From an uncultured Acidimicrobiaceae bacterium (lineage in GTDB: Bacteria; Actinomycetota; Acidimicrobiia; Acidimicrobiales; Ilumatobacteraceae), in the NCBI GenBank assembly GCA_903934195.1, contig CAIZMV010000016.1, forward strand, positions 1-9,160: DNA of 9,160 nucleotides. Reading direction: 5' to 3'. Positions 1 to 6,087 of this stretch are shown here, piece by piece. Below the pieces are notes generated by a model. The model was not told the origin of the DNA, did no database searches, and saw only the letters and a list, made by a program, of their open reading frames with translations. A program made the position numbers and the translations under genes. Positions within the stretch are counted from its first letter, which is position 1. Every line of letters begins with the position of its first letter.

Positions 1-458
1 GTGGTGCTTGTTCCGATGTCTGTTGTGGCTTTGCCGTCGGTGTCGAAGGTGGTGTCGAGTGCGCCTGTTGCGGTGTATCGCGCGATGGCGAAGTCGTTAT
101 TGCTGGTTCCTGCGGCAATGATTTTTCCGTCGCTCTGAATTGCGACTGCGTTTGCAGTGTCAGTGGTGCTTGTTCCGATGTCTGTTGTGGCTTTGCCGTC
201 GGTGTCGAAGGTGGTGTCGAGTGCGCCTGTTGCGGTGTATCGCGCGATGGCGAAGTCGTTATTGCTGGTTCCTGCGGCAATGATTTTTCCGTCGCTTTGG
301 ATGACGACAGCATTTGCCTTGTCCCTGGTGCTTGTTCCGATGTCTGTTGTGGCTTTGCCGTCGGTGTCAAAGGTGGTGTCGAGTGACCCGTCTGTGTTGT
401 ATCGCACAACAGCGAAGTTTTCGTTAAGACCGACTCTACCCATTCCAGCTACGACGAT
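1..458. repeat. Tandem 162-bp coding repeat inside the delta-60 gene
   Basis: The period is 162 bp, or 54 codons. Bases 1-134 match 163-296 without a mismatch by direct reading, and the match first breaks at 135 versus 297. A third unit starting near 325 matches for the first 60 or so bases, then diverges. The repeat keeps the reading frame and coincides with the protein repeat, so it reflects internal duplication or gene conversion in the gene rather than a CRISPR or mobile repeat. More copies may lie beyond the left edge. Confidence 0.9.
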
Positions 459-809
459 CTTTCCGTCGCTCTGAATTGCCACAGACTGCCCATCATCAAA
501 CCCGCCGTTGATATCTGTTGTTACCTTGCCGTCTGAGTCGAAGGAAGTGTCGAGTGACCCGTCTGTGTTGTATCGCACAACCTTGAAGTCGTTACTGTCG
601 TCACCAACGACGAGTATTTTTCCATTGCTCTGGATTGCAATGGCTTTACCTTGGTCACCACCGCCGATGGTTGTGGTGACTTTGCCGCCGGTGCCAAAGG
701 TGGTGTCGAGTGCGCCGTCGGCAGCGGCTGACGCCAGCGAAGGGATACTTGCTATTGCAGCTATCAACACGAACGCGGTGGCGAGGTGGTTTCGACGGAT
801 GGTGATCAT
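1..809 (-). CDS. Secreted delta-60 repeat protein, N-terminal 269 residues (runs off the left edge)
   Basis: This is a minus-strand reading frame with no stop down to base 3, so the 3' end lies outside the window. The start is ATG at 809, with AGGGG (816-820) placed 6 nt upstream as Shine-Dalgarno. Residues 1-28 form a signal peptide: a basic start (RRNH), a hydrophobic core, and an A-S-A cleavage site at 26-28. From residue 33 there are repeats of about 54 residues, each with the pattern LDTTFDTDGK, then a TT-D-I turn, AIQSDGKI, AAG, and FA-RY. The leucines of successive LDT motifs lie at 34, 86, 143, 197 and 251. This is the delta-60 repeat pattern found in secreted bacterial proteins that probably fold as beta-propellers or solenoids. 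The molecular role is unknown; an exported surface or extracellular protein is likely. The last two complete repeats are almost identical at DNA level. The gene is divergent from a TetR regulator, with an operator-like dyad between them, so TetR control is plausible. Confidence 0.88.
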   Translation of the reverse strand, partial: MITIRRNHLATAFVLIAAIASIPSLASAAADGALDTTFGTGGKVTTTIGGGDQGKAIAIQSNGKILVVGDDSNDFKVVRYNTDGSLDTSFDSDGKVTTDINGGFDDGQSVAIQSDGKIVVAGMGRVGLNENFAVVRYNTDGSLDTTFDTDGKATTDIGTSTRDKANAVVIQSDGKIIAAGTSNNDFAIARYTATGALDTTFDTDGKATTDIGTSTTDTANAVAIQSDGKIIAAGTSNNDFAIARYTATGALDTTFDTDGKATTDIGTST

Positions 810-815
810 TTTGTG

Positions 816-820
816 CCCCT
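816..820 (-). promoter_or_regulatory. Ribosome binding site of the delta-60 gene
   Basis: AGGGG on the minus strand, 6 nt before the ATG at 809. It fixes the start of this edge-truncated gene. Confidence 0.65.
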
Positions 821-883
821 GTTTTCTGTTGATTCAGCGACGGTGTGACGCTTCGGATGCCCCTGGACTTGAGACATGTGAAA

Positions 884-900
884 ACATACTATAAGTATGT
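884..900. promoter_or_regulatory. Operator-like palindrome (ACATACT-ATA-AGTATGT) between delta-60 gene and tetR 1
   Basis: A perfect inverted repeat with 7-bp arms and a 3-bp centre, lying 75 bp before the delta-60 start and about 150 bp before the TetR start. Promoter-like boxes overlap it. On the minus strand TTGTGC is followed after 18 bp by TATAGT, which lies in the dyad; on the plus strand TTGAGA (869-874) is followed after 15 bp by TATAAG (890-895). A further GTATG half-site lies at 908-912. A TetR dimer bound here could block both promoters. The same CATAC-N5-GTATG core occurs before the second TetR gene. The dyad is seen directly; TetR binding is inferred. Confidence 0.68.
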
Positions 901-1050
901 ATCTAGAGTATGCACAATCAGTTCCTTATGGCGTTACGGGTTGAGCCTCAGGCCGTACGGGACTTTGAAAGGCTTTCGAGGCTGGTATTTTCCGGCGAGG
1001 ACTACCATGACTGTCGTGTTCTTTTCTGTCAATAGTGGGTGGAAATGGTG
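901..1050 (+). other. Long leader of tetR 1, no gene seen
   Basis: If transcription starts near the dyad at 884-900, the TetR mRNA has a leader of about 150 nt. I see no convincing small ORF or known riboswitch here. Short DNA palindromes are present (CCGTACGG at 953-960; GAAAG-G-CTTTC at 967-977), but none is a good hairpin. Nearest the gene is the ribosome-binding region, GGGTGG at 1037-1042 followed by AAA. Confidence 0.4.
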
Positions 1051-1683
1051 ATGCGGCAACGGCGTACTGGGGCAACCGTGCGACCAGACCACCCAACCAA
1101 GCAGAGCCTCGTTGAGGTGACTGCTCGCGAGGTTGTTGCAGTCGGAGTTGAAAGAGTTCAGCTTGATGTTGTTCTCGCCGAGGTCGGGGTGTCTAAGGGT
1201 GCGCTGTACCACCATTTCGGATCACTCAATGAACTATTGATAGCTGGAGTCCTATATGCATTCGAAGAAAGCTTTCGCGAATCAGAATTGTGGACAATCT
1301 CGTTGCGGGATAATTGCAACTCGGCACAAGAGGTACGCGATCAACTTCACGAAATAATCTCAGCATCGCAGACCCCTGAACGGAGATCGTTTCGATCGCT
1401 TCGCTTGCACACGCTTTCGTTGGTGCGTACCCAGCCGGGCCTTGCCAGCAAAATCGCGGAACGCCAAGCGGAACTGACCGATCTGATGGCCGATGCTGTT
1501 CGGACATTTCAGGAACGTGGATGGTCGCGTCCGGACATTGACCCCCGTGCGATCGCCGTCTTGATTCAGGCAATGAACTTGGGACGAATCGTTGATGACG
1601 TCGTACAGGACAGTCGTCGAGTGGATCCGCAGTCATGGATCACCGTGTTCTCCGTCGTTCTCGACAGTTTTTTCGTTGACTGA
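1051..1683 (+). CDS. TetR/AcrR-family transcriptional regulator (paralog 1)
   Basis: A 210-residue one-component repressor-type regulator. The N-terminal TetR helix-turn-helix spans about residues 16-62. Its recognition helix carries the family signature VSKGALYHHF (47-56). The remainder is a helical ligand-binding and dimerisation domain. I chose ATG 1051 over GTG 1039 and ATG 1045 because GGGTGG (1037-1042) is 8 nt away and the paralog at 6088 has the same GGGTGGAAA spacing. The two paralogs align over the whole length, best near the C-terminus (residues 156-184 here, GW-R-DI-P-A-AV-IQA-G-I-DDV). The ligand is unknown. Divergent from the delta-60 gene across the 884-900 dyad and 131 bp upstream of a desaturase, it may regulate itself, the delta-60 gene and possibly the desaturase. 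TetR proteins that control desaturases are known in other bacteria (for example DesT), but this link is only contextual here. Confidence 0.93.
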   Translation: MRQRRTGATVRPDHPTKQSLVEVTAREVVAVGVERVQLDVVLAEVGVSKGALYHHFGSLNELLIAGVLYAFEESFRESELWTISLRDNCNSAQEVRDQLHEIISASQTPERRSFRSLRLHTLSLVRTQPGLASKIAERQAELTDLMADAVRTFQERGWSRPDIDPRAIAVLIQAMNLGRIVDDVVQDSRRVDPQSWITVFSVVLDSFFVD

Positions 1684-1802
1684 TTGGCTGTTGCCGATGC
1701 CGAAAGTTCGTGCGTCAGGTGCTGTCATGGTTACGGAATTGGCTTAGTCAACAACGAATAAGTGCTATTCCGTTTGAACAGCGGGGCGGTTTTGGTGAGA
1801 GT

Positions 1803-1814
1803 TATTGTCTTCGT
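1803..1814 (+). promoter_or_regulatory. Candidate leaderless promoter -10 box of the desaturase
   Basis: TATTGT (1803-1808) is followed by exactly 6 nt and then ATG 1815, which would place transcription start on the A of the ATG. No well-placed Shine-Dalgarno and no clear -35 box is seen. The same spacing recurs at other genes in the window. Confidence 0.5.
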
Positions 1815-2807
1815 ATGAGCATGACCTTCCCTGAACCCGATCACTTGGATGACTACCTGTTGGATCCGACTCATGAAGCAGAGTTGAGCCAAGTACAGGC
1901 TCGTCGTGATTCAGTGAAAGCCGAAGGAGTGATCGCTTCCAAATACTGGGGCGGCATTCAGTGGCGCATCGTTGTGACGTTCAGTGTCTGCGCAGTGTTG
2001 TGGGCCACCGTTCTTACTCTTGGCATGAATGGAACTATTCCATTGTGGATTGGGCTCATTGTCAACACCGTGTTGGCAGCAAGCTTCTACATGCCGATGC
2101 ATGAAGCTGTTCACAAGAACATCTGGGGCAAAGTATCGAGTGGGCGAGTGGTGGAAGAACTCATCGGCATGTTGTGCAGCGTTCCGCTCTTGATGCCATT
2201 CCGTAACCATCGTGCATCACACATGCGTCACCACGCATACACGAATGACCCTGATCGCGATCCTGATCACTTCTCGCAAGGTGAACTTCGTGAATTGCCT
2301 CTGAAAATTCTCTCGATTACGTCTATCAATGCGCTGTTGCCGCTCATTGCATTTATCCCGCCGATGCGAAAACTGTTGCATCCAGCAATCGCGCGTGCGA
2401 ATAAGGCGAGCGCTAACAAGGCTGAAGGTTTGATGCAGTTGCGCTTCTGGCTCATCACCCATGTTGTGCTTTTAGTTGCTGTTCTCACTGGTTTCGGATG
2501 GCCGGCGTTCCTGTTGTGGTATCTCCCAGCAAGACTGCAGTTGGGTTGGCTATTGCTTGTTTTTGCTTGGTATCCGCATCATCGCGGTGATAACCAGGGC
2601 CGATACGTCGACACTCGCGTCGCGGTGTTCCCAGGATCAACGTTCTTGATTCGTGGACATGATCATCATGCTTTGCATCACTTGTTTCCTCGTGTAGCGC
2701 ATTACCGCTTACCTGCAATGTGGCAAGAGATGGCTGCAGATCTTGTCGCTAAGGGCGTTCGCGCCGAAGGTCGTGCTCTCGAGGCAACCGGCCCTGTCGT
2801 TTGGTGA
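1815..2807 (+). CDS. Membrane fatty acid desaturase-type enzyme
   Basis: A 330-residue integral membrane di-iron enzyme of the fatty acid desaturase superfamily, which uses O2 and reducing power to desaturate or hydroxylate lipids. All three histidine boxes are present: HEAVH at 96-100; H-x3-H-x2-HH at 132-140, followed by AYTNDPDRDPD; and HDHHALHH at 282-289, followed by LFPRV. An extra HH in YPHHRGDN (255-256) adds candidate ligands. Hydrophobic segments lie at about 51-70, 76-95, 168-183 and 211-252. ATG 1815 is preferred over an upstream ATG at 1710, because the upstream stretch is Arg/Gln-rich and lacks hydrophobic or family-like character, and a -10 box lies 6 nt before 1815. The substrate cannot be fixed: fatty acyl chains are most likely, but carotenoid hydroxylases and ketolases share these boxes. 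It lies just downstream of tetR 1 on the same strand. Confidence 0.88.
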   Translation: MSMTFPEPDHLDDYLLDPTHEAELSQVQARRDSVKAEGVIASKYWGGIQWRIVVTFSVCAVLWATVLTLGMNGTIPLWIGLIVNTVLAASFYMPMHEAVHKNIWGKVSSGRVVEELIGMLCSVPLLMPFRNHRASHMRHHAYTNDPDRDPDHFSQGELRELPLKILSITSINALLPLIAFIPPMRKLLHPAIARANKASANKAEGLMQLRFWLITHVVLLVAVLTGFGWPAFLLWYLPARLQLGWLLLVFAWYPHHRGDNQGRYVDTRVAVFPGSTFLIRGHDHHALHHLFPRVAHYRLPAMWQEMAADLVAKGVRAEGRALEATGPVVW

Positions 2808-2874
2808 TTCACCCTTAAATGTGACGTGGTGAGCGACCTGAAGCGTGATCAACCGACGCTCTAAGGTTGTTTCA

Positions 2875-3330
2875 ATGGAATTCAGTCTTGACCCGGTCGG
2901 AGTAGTTCGCAGTTCGCGTGCCGAAGCAGAGGATGATCAGTGGGACACTGAAAGTTCAAGTATCGAGTTGTTGTTGCCCTTTGGTGAACGAGCTCTACTT
3001 GGGTTAGCTGACTTCAGCCACTGCATTGTTGTGTTTGTATTTGACAAAGCTGCTTGGGATGAATCCAGAATGTCTCGTCATCCGAGGGGTAACAAAGATT
3101 GGCCGGAAGTGGGAATCTTTGCGCAACGTGCGAAGGATCGGCCTAACAGACTGGGTGTGACGGTATGTCAAGTTCTTGCAGTGAATGGTTCAACGATTCG
3201 TGTGAGTGGACTTGACGCGATTGATGGAACTCCGGTTGTCGACATTAAGCCGTGGATGGTTGAGTTCGGTCCTCGTGGGGAAGTCTCCCAACCATCGTGG
3301 TCGACTGAGTTGATGAAGGACTACTGGTAG
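2875..3330 (+). CDS. trmO: tRNA (N6-threonylcarbamoyladenosine-37-N6)-methyltransferase, TrmO/TsaA family
   Basis: A 151-residue single-domain protein of the TrmO (TsaA-like, UPF0066) family. In E. coli the homolog uses S-adenosylmethionine to methylate t6A at position 37 of threonine tRNA, which sharpens decoding. The hallmark segments are present: an N-terminal PVGVVRS strand (7-14), FSHCIVVF (47-54), GIFAQRAKDRPNRLGVT (80-96), and LDAIDGTPVVDIKPW (113-127). The usual DRPN-IG appears here as DRPNRLG. The extra C-terminal domain of E. coli TrmO is absent, as in many short bacterial versions. ATG 2875 is chosen over GTG 2845 because AAGG (2863-2866) lies 8 nt upstream; TAAGGT at 2862-2867 could alternatively be a -10 box giving a nearly leaderless mRNA. 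The gene is convergent with the DUF2202 gene, with a 24-bp gap. Confidence 0.88.
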   Translation: MEFSLDPVGVVRSSRAEAEDDQWDTESSSIELLLPFGERALLGLADFSHCIVVFVFDKAAWDESRMSRHPRGNKDWPEVGIFAQRAKDRPNRLGVTVCQVLAVNGSTIRVSGLDAIDGTPVVDIKPWMVEFGPRGEVSQPSWSTELMKDYW

Positions 3331-3356
3331 TCAGAAAAGAAAGAGCAGTTAGCTCT
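3331..3356 (-). terminator. Possible intrinsic terminator of the DUF2202 gene
   Basis: Read on the minus strand, AGAGC-TAACT-GCTCT forms a 5-bp stem with a 5-nt loop, followed by a T-rich run (TTCTTTTCT). The stem overlaps the stop codon of the gene. It is short for a strong terminator but sits in the right place, in the gap between two convergent genes. Confidence 0.4.
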
Positions 3357-4077
3357 ACATCGGTCCTTGTTCCATGTTTCCAGCGATGATCGCATCAAAT
3401 GCAGCCTGGGATATGTAAGTCGGGGTGTAGTCGGCACCGAGTCTTTGAAGCTGACGATAAAAGGCGCGCATGTGATTGCGTGAACCCAATTCCAGCGCGT
3501 CATAGACAATTGCGATGTCAGGTGATGTAGAAACCAAACGCTGTAGATCCATGATGTCGAGATCTTCAATGACTGCACCCACCGTCATGGCTTCAACAAG
3601 CGACTTAGAGCCGGTGGCAACTAGTTCACCGTAAAGCTTTGTGAATGTAGGGTCTGTAAAGACGCCAACCTCGCTGCTTGTGATTGGGTCTTTGATGTCA
3701 TAGCGGTCTAGCAAGGTGCCCACAGCAGATACATGAGTATTTTCGGCTTGAGAGATGTTTGAGAAAACATTGCTTCCCCATACATTTCCCAGCGTCATAT
3801 AAACGTCGTGTGCGAGTTTTTCTGCTTCACGCATCCATATCAGACCTGCTGCATCTGCAGATGAAACAGATGCGCTTGCAGGAACTGTTGACAAAGTGGC
3901 TGTGAGGCCGTTAGGTGTAATTGGTGTAACACCTTCTGTATCACTAGATGCGGCGACTGTCGTGGAGGTAACTAATGGAACAGTTGTGTCTGAGGAATCT
4001 GAACCCGAGCTACAAGCTGCGAGCATAAGTGACACAGTTATTAGTGCAAAAGCATGACGACGATAAGTAATTTTCAT
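3355..4077 (-). CDS. DUF2202 ferritin-like lipoprotein
   Basis: A 240-residue exported lipoprotein. The signal peptide ends in a lipobox, LAAC, with Cys22 as the lipidated residue. A Ser/Thr-rich linker (about 23-72) precedes a DUF2202 domain (about 76-232). This domain is thought to have a ferritin-like four-helix fold. Candidate metal ligands in the usual pattern are visible: MREAEKLAHD (82-91; Glu84, Glu86, His90), ENTH (112-115), IEDLDIMDL (170-178), and GSRNH-RAF (199-206). Whether it binds metal and what it does are unknown. The start ATG 4077 has AAGGG 6 nt upstream. It lies 68 bp downstream of the TolB/OmpA-like gene on the same strand with no convincing terminator between, so the two are probably co-transcribed and both act outside the membrane. 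Confidence 0.87.
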   Translation of the reverse strand: MKITYRRHAFALITVSLMLAACSSGSDSSDTTVPLVTSTTVAASSDTEGVTPITPNGLTATLSTVPASASVSSADAAGLIWMREAEKLAHDVYMTLGNVWGSNVFSNISQAENTHVSAVGTLLDRYDIKDPITSSEVGVFTDPTFTKLYGELVATGSKSLVEAMTVGAVIEDLDIMDLQRLVSTSPDIAIVYDALELGSRNHMRAFYRQLQRLGADYTPTYISQAAFDAIIAGNMEQGPM

Positions 4078-4145
4078 AGTTCACCCTTGGTGCAAAAAAC
4101 CCCTTTTGGATGTTGAACATTTCAATGCACTTTTGTTAGTCGTGC

Positions 4146-5915
4146 CTATGGAATAAGAACGATGACAACACGACGATTCTTTTCCTGCGCTGCTTGAGTC
4201 TTGACCATGGATACAGGATTCAATGCACCAGCGCTAGTAACGGTGAACGGACCCTTTGCTCCACGGGCTTTTAGAATCTTGACTGTTGCATCTGCACGTG
4301 CCATAGCAAGTTTGATGTTTTCTGGGGTATTTCCCATGAGGACACCAGAGTGACCTACAACAAGAACTGACCCAGCGGCTGTCACTTTGTCTTTCAGTTT
4401 TGTTAGGCGGGACAGCGATTGTGCCTTGAGTTTGAAAGTTCCTGTAACGAAATACAGCGGTGTGAGAATTGCAACTTCGTTACCCACTTCAAGTTCTGAA
4501 ATGTCATCAGCAAGCACTGTTGTATTTAGAGTGCGCAAAACTTTACGTGTCTCTGTATTGACAACCTCAGCGGTGCAACGGCCCTCATCAATGAAGACCA
4601 AATTATTGTTGCTTGGCAAACAAATGCTTGGTGTCTTGCTAACTACATCTGCAGTCTTGTTCTGCGCTGTCGAAAGGATGATGATTGCAGACTTCGCAGC
4701 AACCTGCTTCGGTGCAGTTTGGTACACCCTGGGGTCTGTCACTGTGATGCCCGGAACAGCATTGGCATAGACGCTCACCGGCACTGTGGTGGTTGTGGTT
4801 GCGGCAATGGTTGTCGATGTGGGTGCAACGGTTGTGGTTGTGGCAATGGTTGTTGTAGTGGGTTCAACGGTTGTCGTAGTGGTTGCGGCAATGGTTGTTG
4901 TAGGAACGGCATCAAGAGTGATGGGTCGAGCCCAAGACATAGCAGTGGGGTTGGGCACAACTGATGACTCTACGAGTCCAGTTCCGTCCGTGCTGAGTGT
5001 CCACAGTTTGTTAACCCTAGAAGAACTGGTTTGTGTGATTAAGGCCAGTTTTGTTCCATCGGGGGACAGCGCGAGAGTGGTTGGGGAGTTCAAGAAATTG
5101 TTCGAAAAATCAGAAGTTTCGGTTCCTATTAGGGCAAGTGAAACTCGACTACCACTAACAGCAGGGTCAATCTCAACAATTCTTTGATTGACTTCAGTCG
5201 AGCTGACATATTCCGAGTGACCGACAATCAACTTGGTCCCAGCTGCATTCCATTCAACGATTCGTGATTGTCGCTTTGGATAGGTTGCTGGGTTCGTGCA
5301 TGATTCTGCGACAAGTGTGCCAAGTCCGGTGCCAGCGATGTCGCGAATAAAGATGCCAGCCAAAGGAATACCGTTTTCGGGACATGCGTAGTAATTGACG
5401 TAGGCGAGCTTGTCGGTTTTCGAAATAGCAAAATCCAGAAAACTTCCGTAGACATCAACGATTTTTAAGAATTCACTAGTTGATGTCAACGTTTGATTCT
5501 CAGTAACAGAGTTAATCGTGTACAGAATTTTCTCATTTTGATTAAGCAAAATGATCTGGTTCGTTGAAGTGAATTGGAGTTTTTCAAACTGAATTGTCGA
5601 GTCAAGCAGAGTCTTAACTGATGTGCCGTCGGCATTAGAGATCTTGATAAAACTGCCCCCGTTTTTCTGTTGAACCCAAGCCATTTTTGTTTCGTCGTGG
5701 GAGTACACAGGCGCCCCGGTCAAATAACTTGGAGCAGCAACTGTTGTGCCATCACTGTTTACGAGTGTGGCCATTCCATTTTTGAACACATAAATTGGGC
5801 CGTTGGTTGCCGGCGCGGCCTGAACATTGTTTTGCATAGCAAGAAACGACGAAATCAGGATTGTGGCACCTATCAATACGGAGGCAATTTTGTTTTTCGG
5901 AAGTGTTGTTCTCAT
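4146..5915 (-). CDS. Exported protein with TolB-like beta-propeller, Thr-rich linker and OmpA-like C-terminal domain
   Basis: A 589-residue protein. Residues 1-34 form a signal peptide ending near VQA-A. Residues about 36-330 hold repeated propeller-type strands, such as YSHDETKMAWV, WNAAGTKLIVG and LALSPDGTKLALIT, as in TolB/WD40-like PD40 repeats. Residues 338-379 are a Thr/Val/Ala linker. Residues about 385-470 look like an Ig-like strand domain with two cysteines (432, 447) that may pair. Residues about 505-589 match the OmpA C-terminal peptidoglycan-binding fold: VVGHSG (519-524), MARADATV (538-545) and the family-typical NRRV (580-583). The Asp of the usual GHTD is replaced by Gly (GHSG), so binding to diaminopimelate may be altered. 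ATG 5915 is preferred to an in-frame TTG at 5942 because the signal peptide then begins normally; no strong Shine-Dalgarno is seen. It is divergent from tetR 2 across a dyad. Confidence 0.84.
   Translation of the reverse strand: MRTTLPKNKIASVLIGATILISSFLAMQNNVQAAPATNGPIYVFKNGMATLVNSDGTTVAAPSYLTGAPVYSHDETKMAWVQQKNGGSFIKISNADGTSVKTLLDSTIQFEKLQFTSTNQIILLNQNEKILYTINSVTENQTLTSTSEFLKIVDVYGSFLDFAISKTDKLAYVNYYACPENGIPLAGIFIRDIAGTGLGTLVAESCTNPATYPKRQSRIVEWNAAGTKLIVGHSEYVSSTEVNQRIVEIDPAVSGSRVSLALIGTETSDFSNNFLNSPTTLALSPDGTKLALITQTSSSRVNKLWTLSTDGTGLVESSVVPNPTAMSWARPITLDAVPTTTIAATTTTTVEPTTTTIATTTTVAPTSTTIAATTTTTVPVSVYANAVPGITVTDPRVYQTAPKQVAAKSAIIILSTAQNKTADVVSKTPSICLPSNNNLVFIDEGRCTAEVVNTETRKVLRTLNTTVLADDISELEVGNEVAILTPLYFVTGTFKLKAQSLSRLTKLKDKVTAAGSVLVVGHSGVLMGNTPENIKLAMARADATVKILKARGAKGPFTVTSAGALNPVSMVKTQAAQEKNRRVVIVLIP
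4779..4904. repeat. Low-complexity DNA encoding the Thr-rich linker
   Basis: Imperfect short units built from GGTTGT, GGTTGCGGCAATGGTTGT and similar (plus-strand reading) encode residues 338-379, mainly ACC/ACA/ACT threonine runs broken by VEP, VAP and IAA. The repeat is in frame and fits an extended, possibly glycosylated spacer between the propeller and the wall-binding part. Confidence 0.8.
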
Positions 5916-5973
5916 GGTGTGCTTTCGGATTATCGACCTCAAAGAGTGAGGGCTTGAGTCGTGCCCAATTTAG

Positions 5974-5988
5974 CATACATAATGTATG
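5974..5988. promoter_or_regulatory. Operator-like palindrome (CATACAT-A-ATGTATG) between OmpA-like gene and tetR 2
   Basis: A perfect inverted repeat with 7-bp arms and one central base, 59 bp before the OmpA-like start and 100 bp before the TetR start. Its core, CATAC-N5-GTATG followed by TA, matches the dyad at 884-900. On the plus strand TTGAGT (5954-5959) is followed after 18 bp by CATAAT (5978-5983), a plausible promoter whose -10 lies within the dyad. It is probably bound by one or both TetR paralogs; binding is inferred. Confidence 0.68.
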
Positions 5989-6071
5989 TAGGCGATAAGA
6001 CCCCATGAATTAGGCTTCGGGAGGGTGCTGGGGATGCCTTTGTCGAATGGGCAGAATGGTAAACCTGTATC

Positions 6072-6080
6072 GGAGGGTGG
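6072..6080 (+). promoter_or_regulatory. Ribosome binding site that decides the tetR 2 start
   Basis: GGAGGGTGG with AAA following, 7 nt before ATG 6088. The same GGGTGGAAA precedes the tetR 1 start at 1051. It argues against the in-frame ATG codons at 6025 and 6034, which would give an extra 21 or 18 residues of atypical sequence. Confidence 0.7.
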
Positions 6081-6087
6081 AAACAAG

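Noticed and set aside
1..300. CRISPR-like direct repeats
   Set aside because: The 162-bp period is in frame and matches protein repeats; there are no short repeats with unique spacers.
157..894. Plus-strand open frames of 105 and 128 residues rich in Val/Ser/Pro repeats
   Set aside because: They are antisense shadows of the minus-strand delta-60 gene, which has a signal peptide, ribosome-binding site and family repeats.
845..1051. 68-residue plus-strand frame in the tetR 1 leader as a leader peptide
   Set aside because: No ribosome-binding site, and it crosses the operator dyad and promoter region; its composition is not protein-like.
1226..1636. 136-residue minus-strand frame
   Set aside because: It lies wholly antisense to the well-supported tetR 1 and has no family-like motifs.
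1710..1814. Upstream ATG giving the desaturase 35 more residues
   Set aside because: The extension is Arg/Gln-rich with no family match, and a -10 box sits 6 nt before ATG 1815.
4091..4125. Hairpins (AAAA-CCCC-TTTT; TTGAA-CAT-TTCAA) as a terminator between the OmpA-like and DUF2202 genes
   Set aside because: The stems are only 4-5 bp, AT-rich or without a proper T-run, so too weak to call.
4719..5187. Plus- and minus-strand frames rich in Gly/Cys, Val or Pro/Gln over the linker DNA
   Set aside because: They are shadows of the low-complexity Thr-linker codons of the OmpA-like gene.
5916..5942. TTG start for the OmpA-like protein
   Set aside because: It adds nine residues before an otherwise normal signal peptide and has no Shine-Dalgarno.
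6025..6087. Upstream ATG codons for tetR 2
   Set aside because: ATG 6088 has GGAGGGTGG at good distance and matches the paralog's start region.
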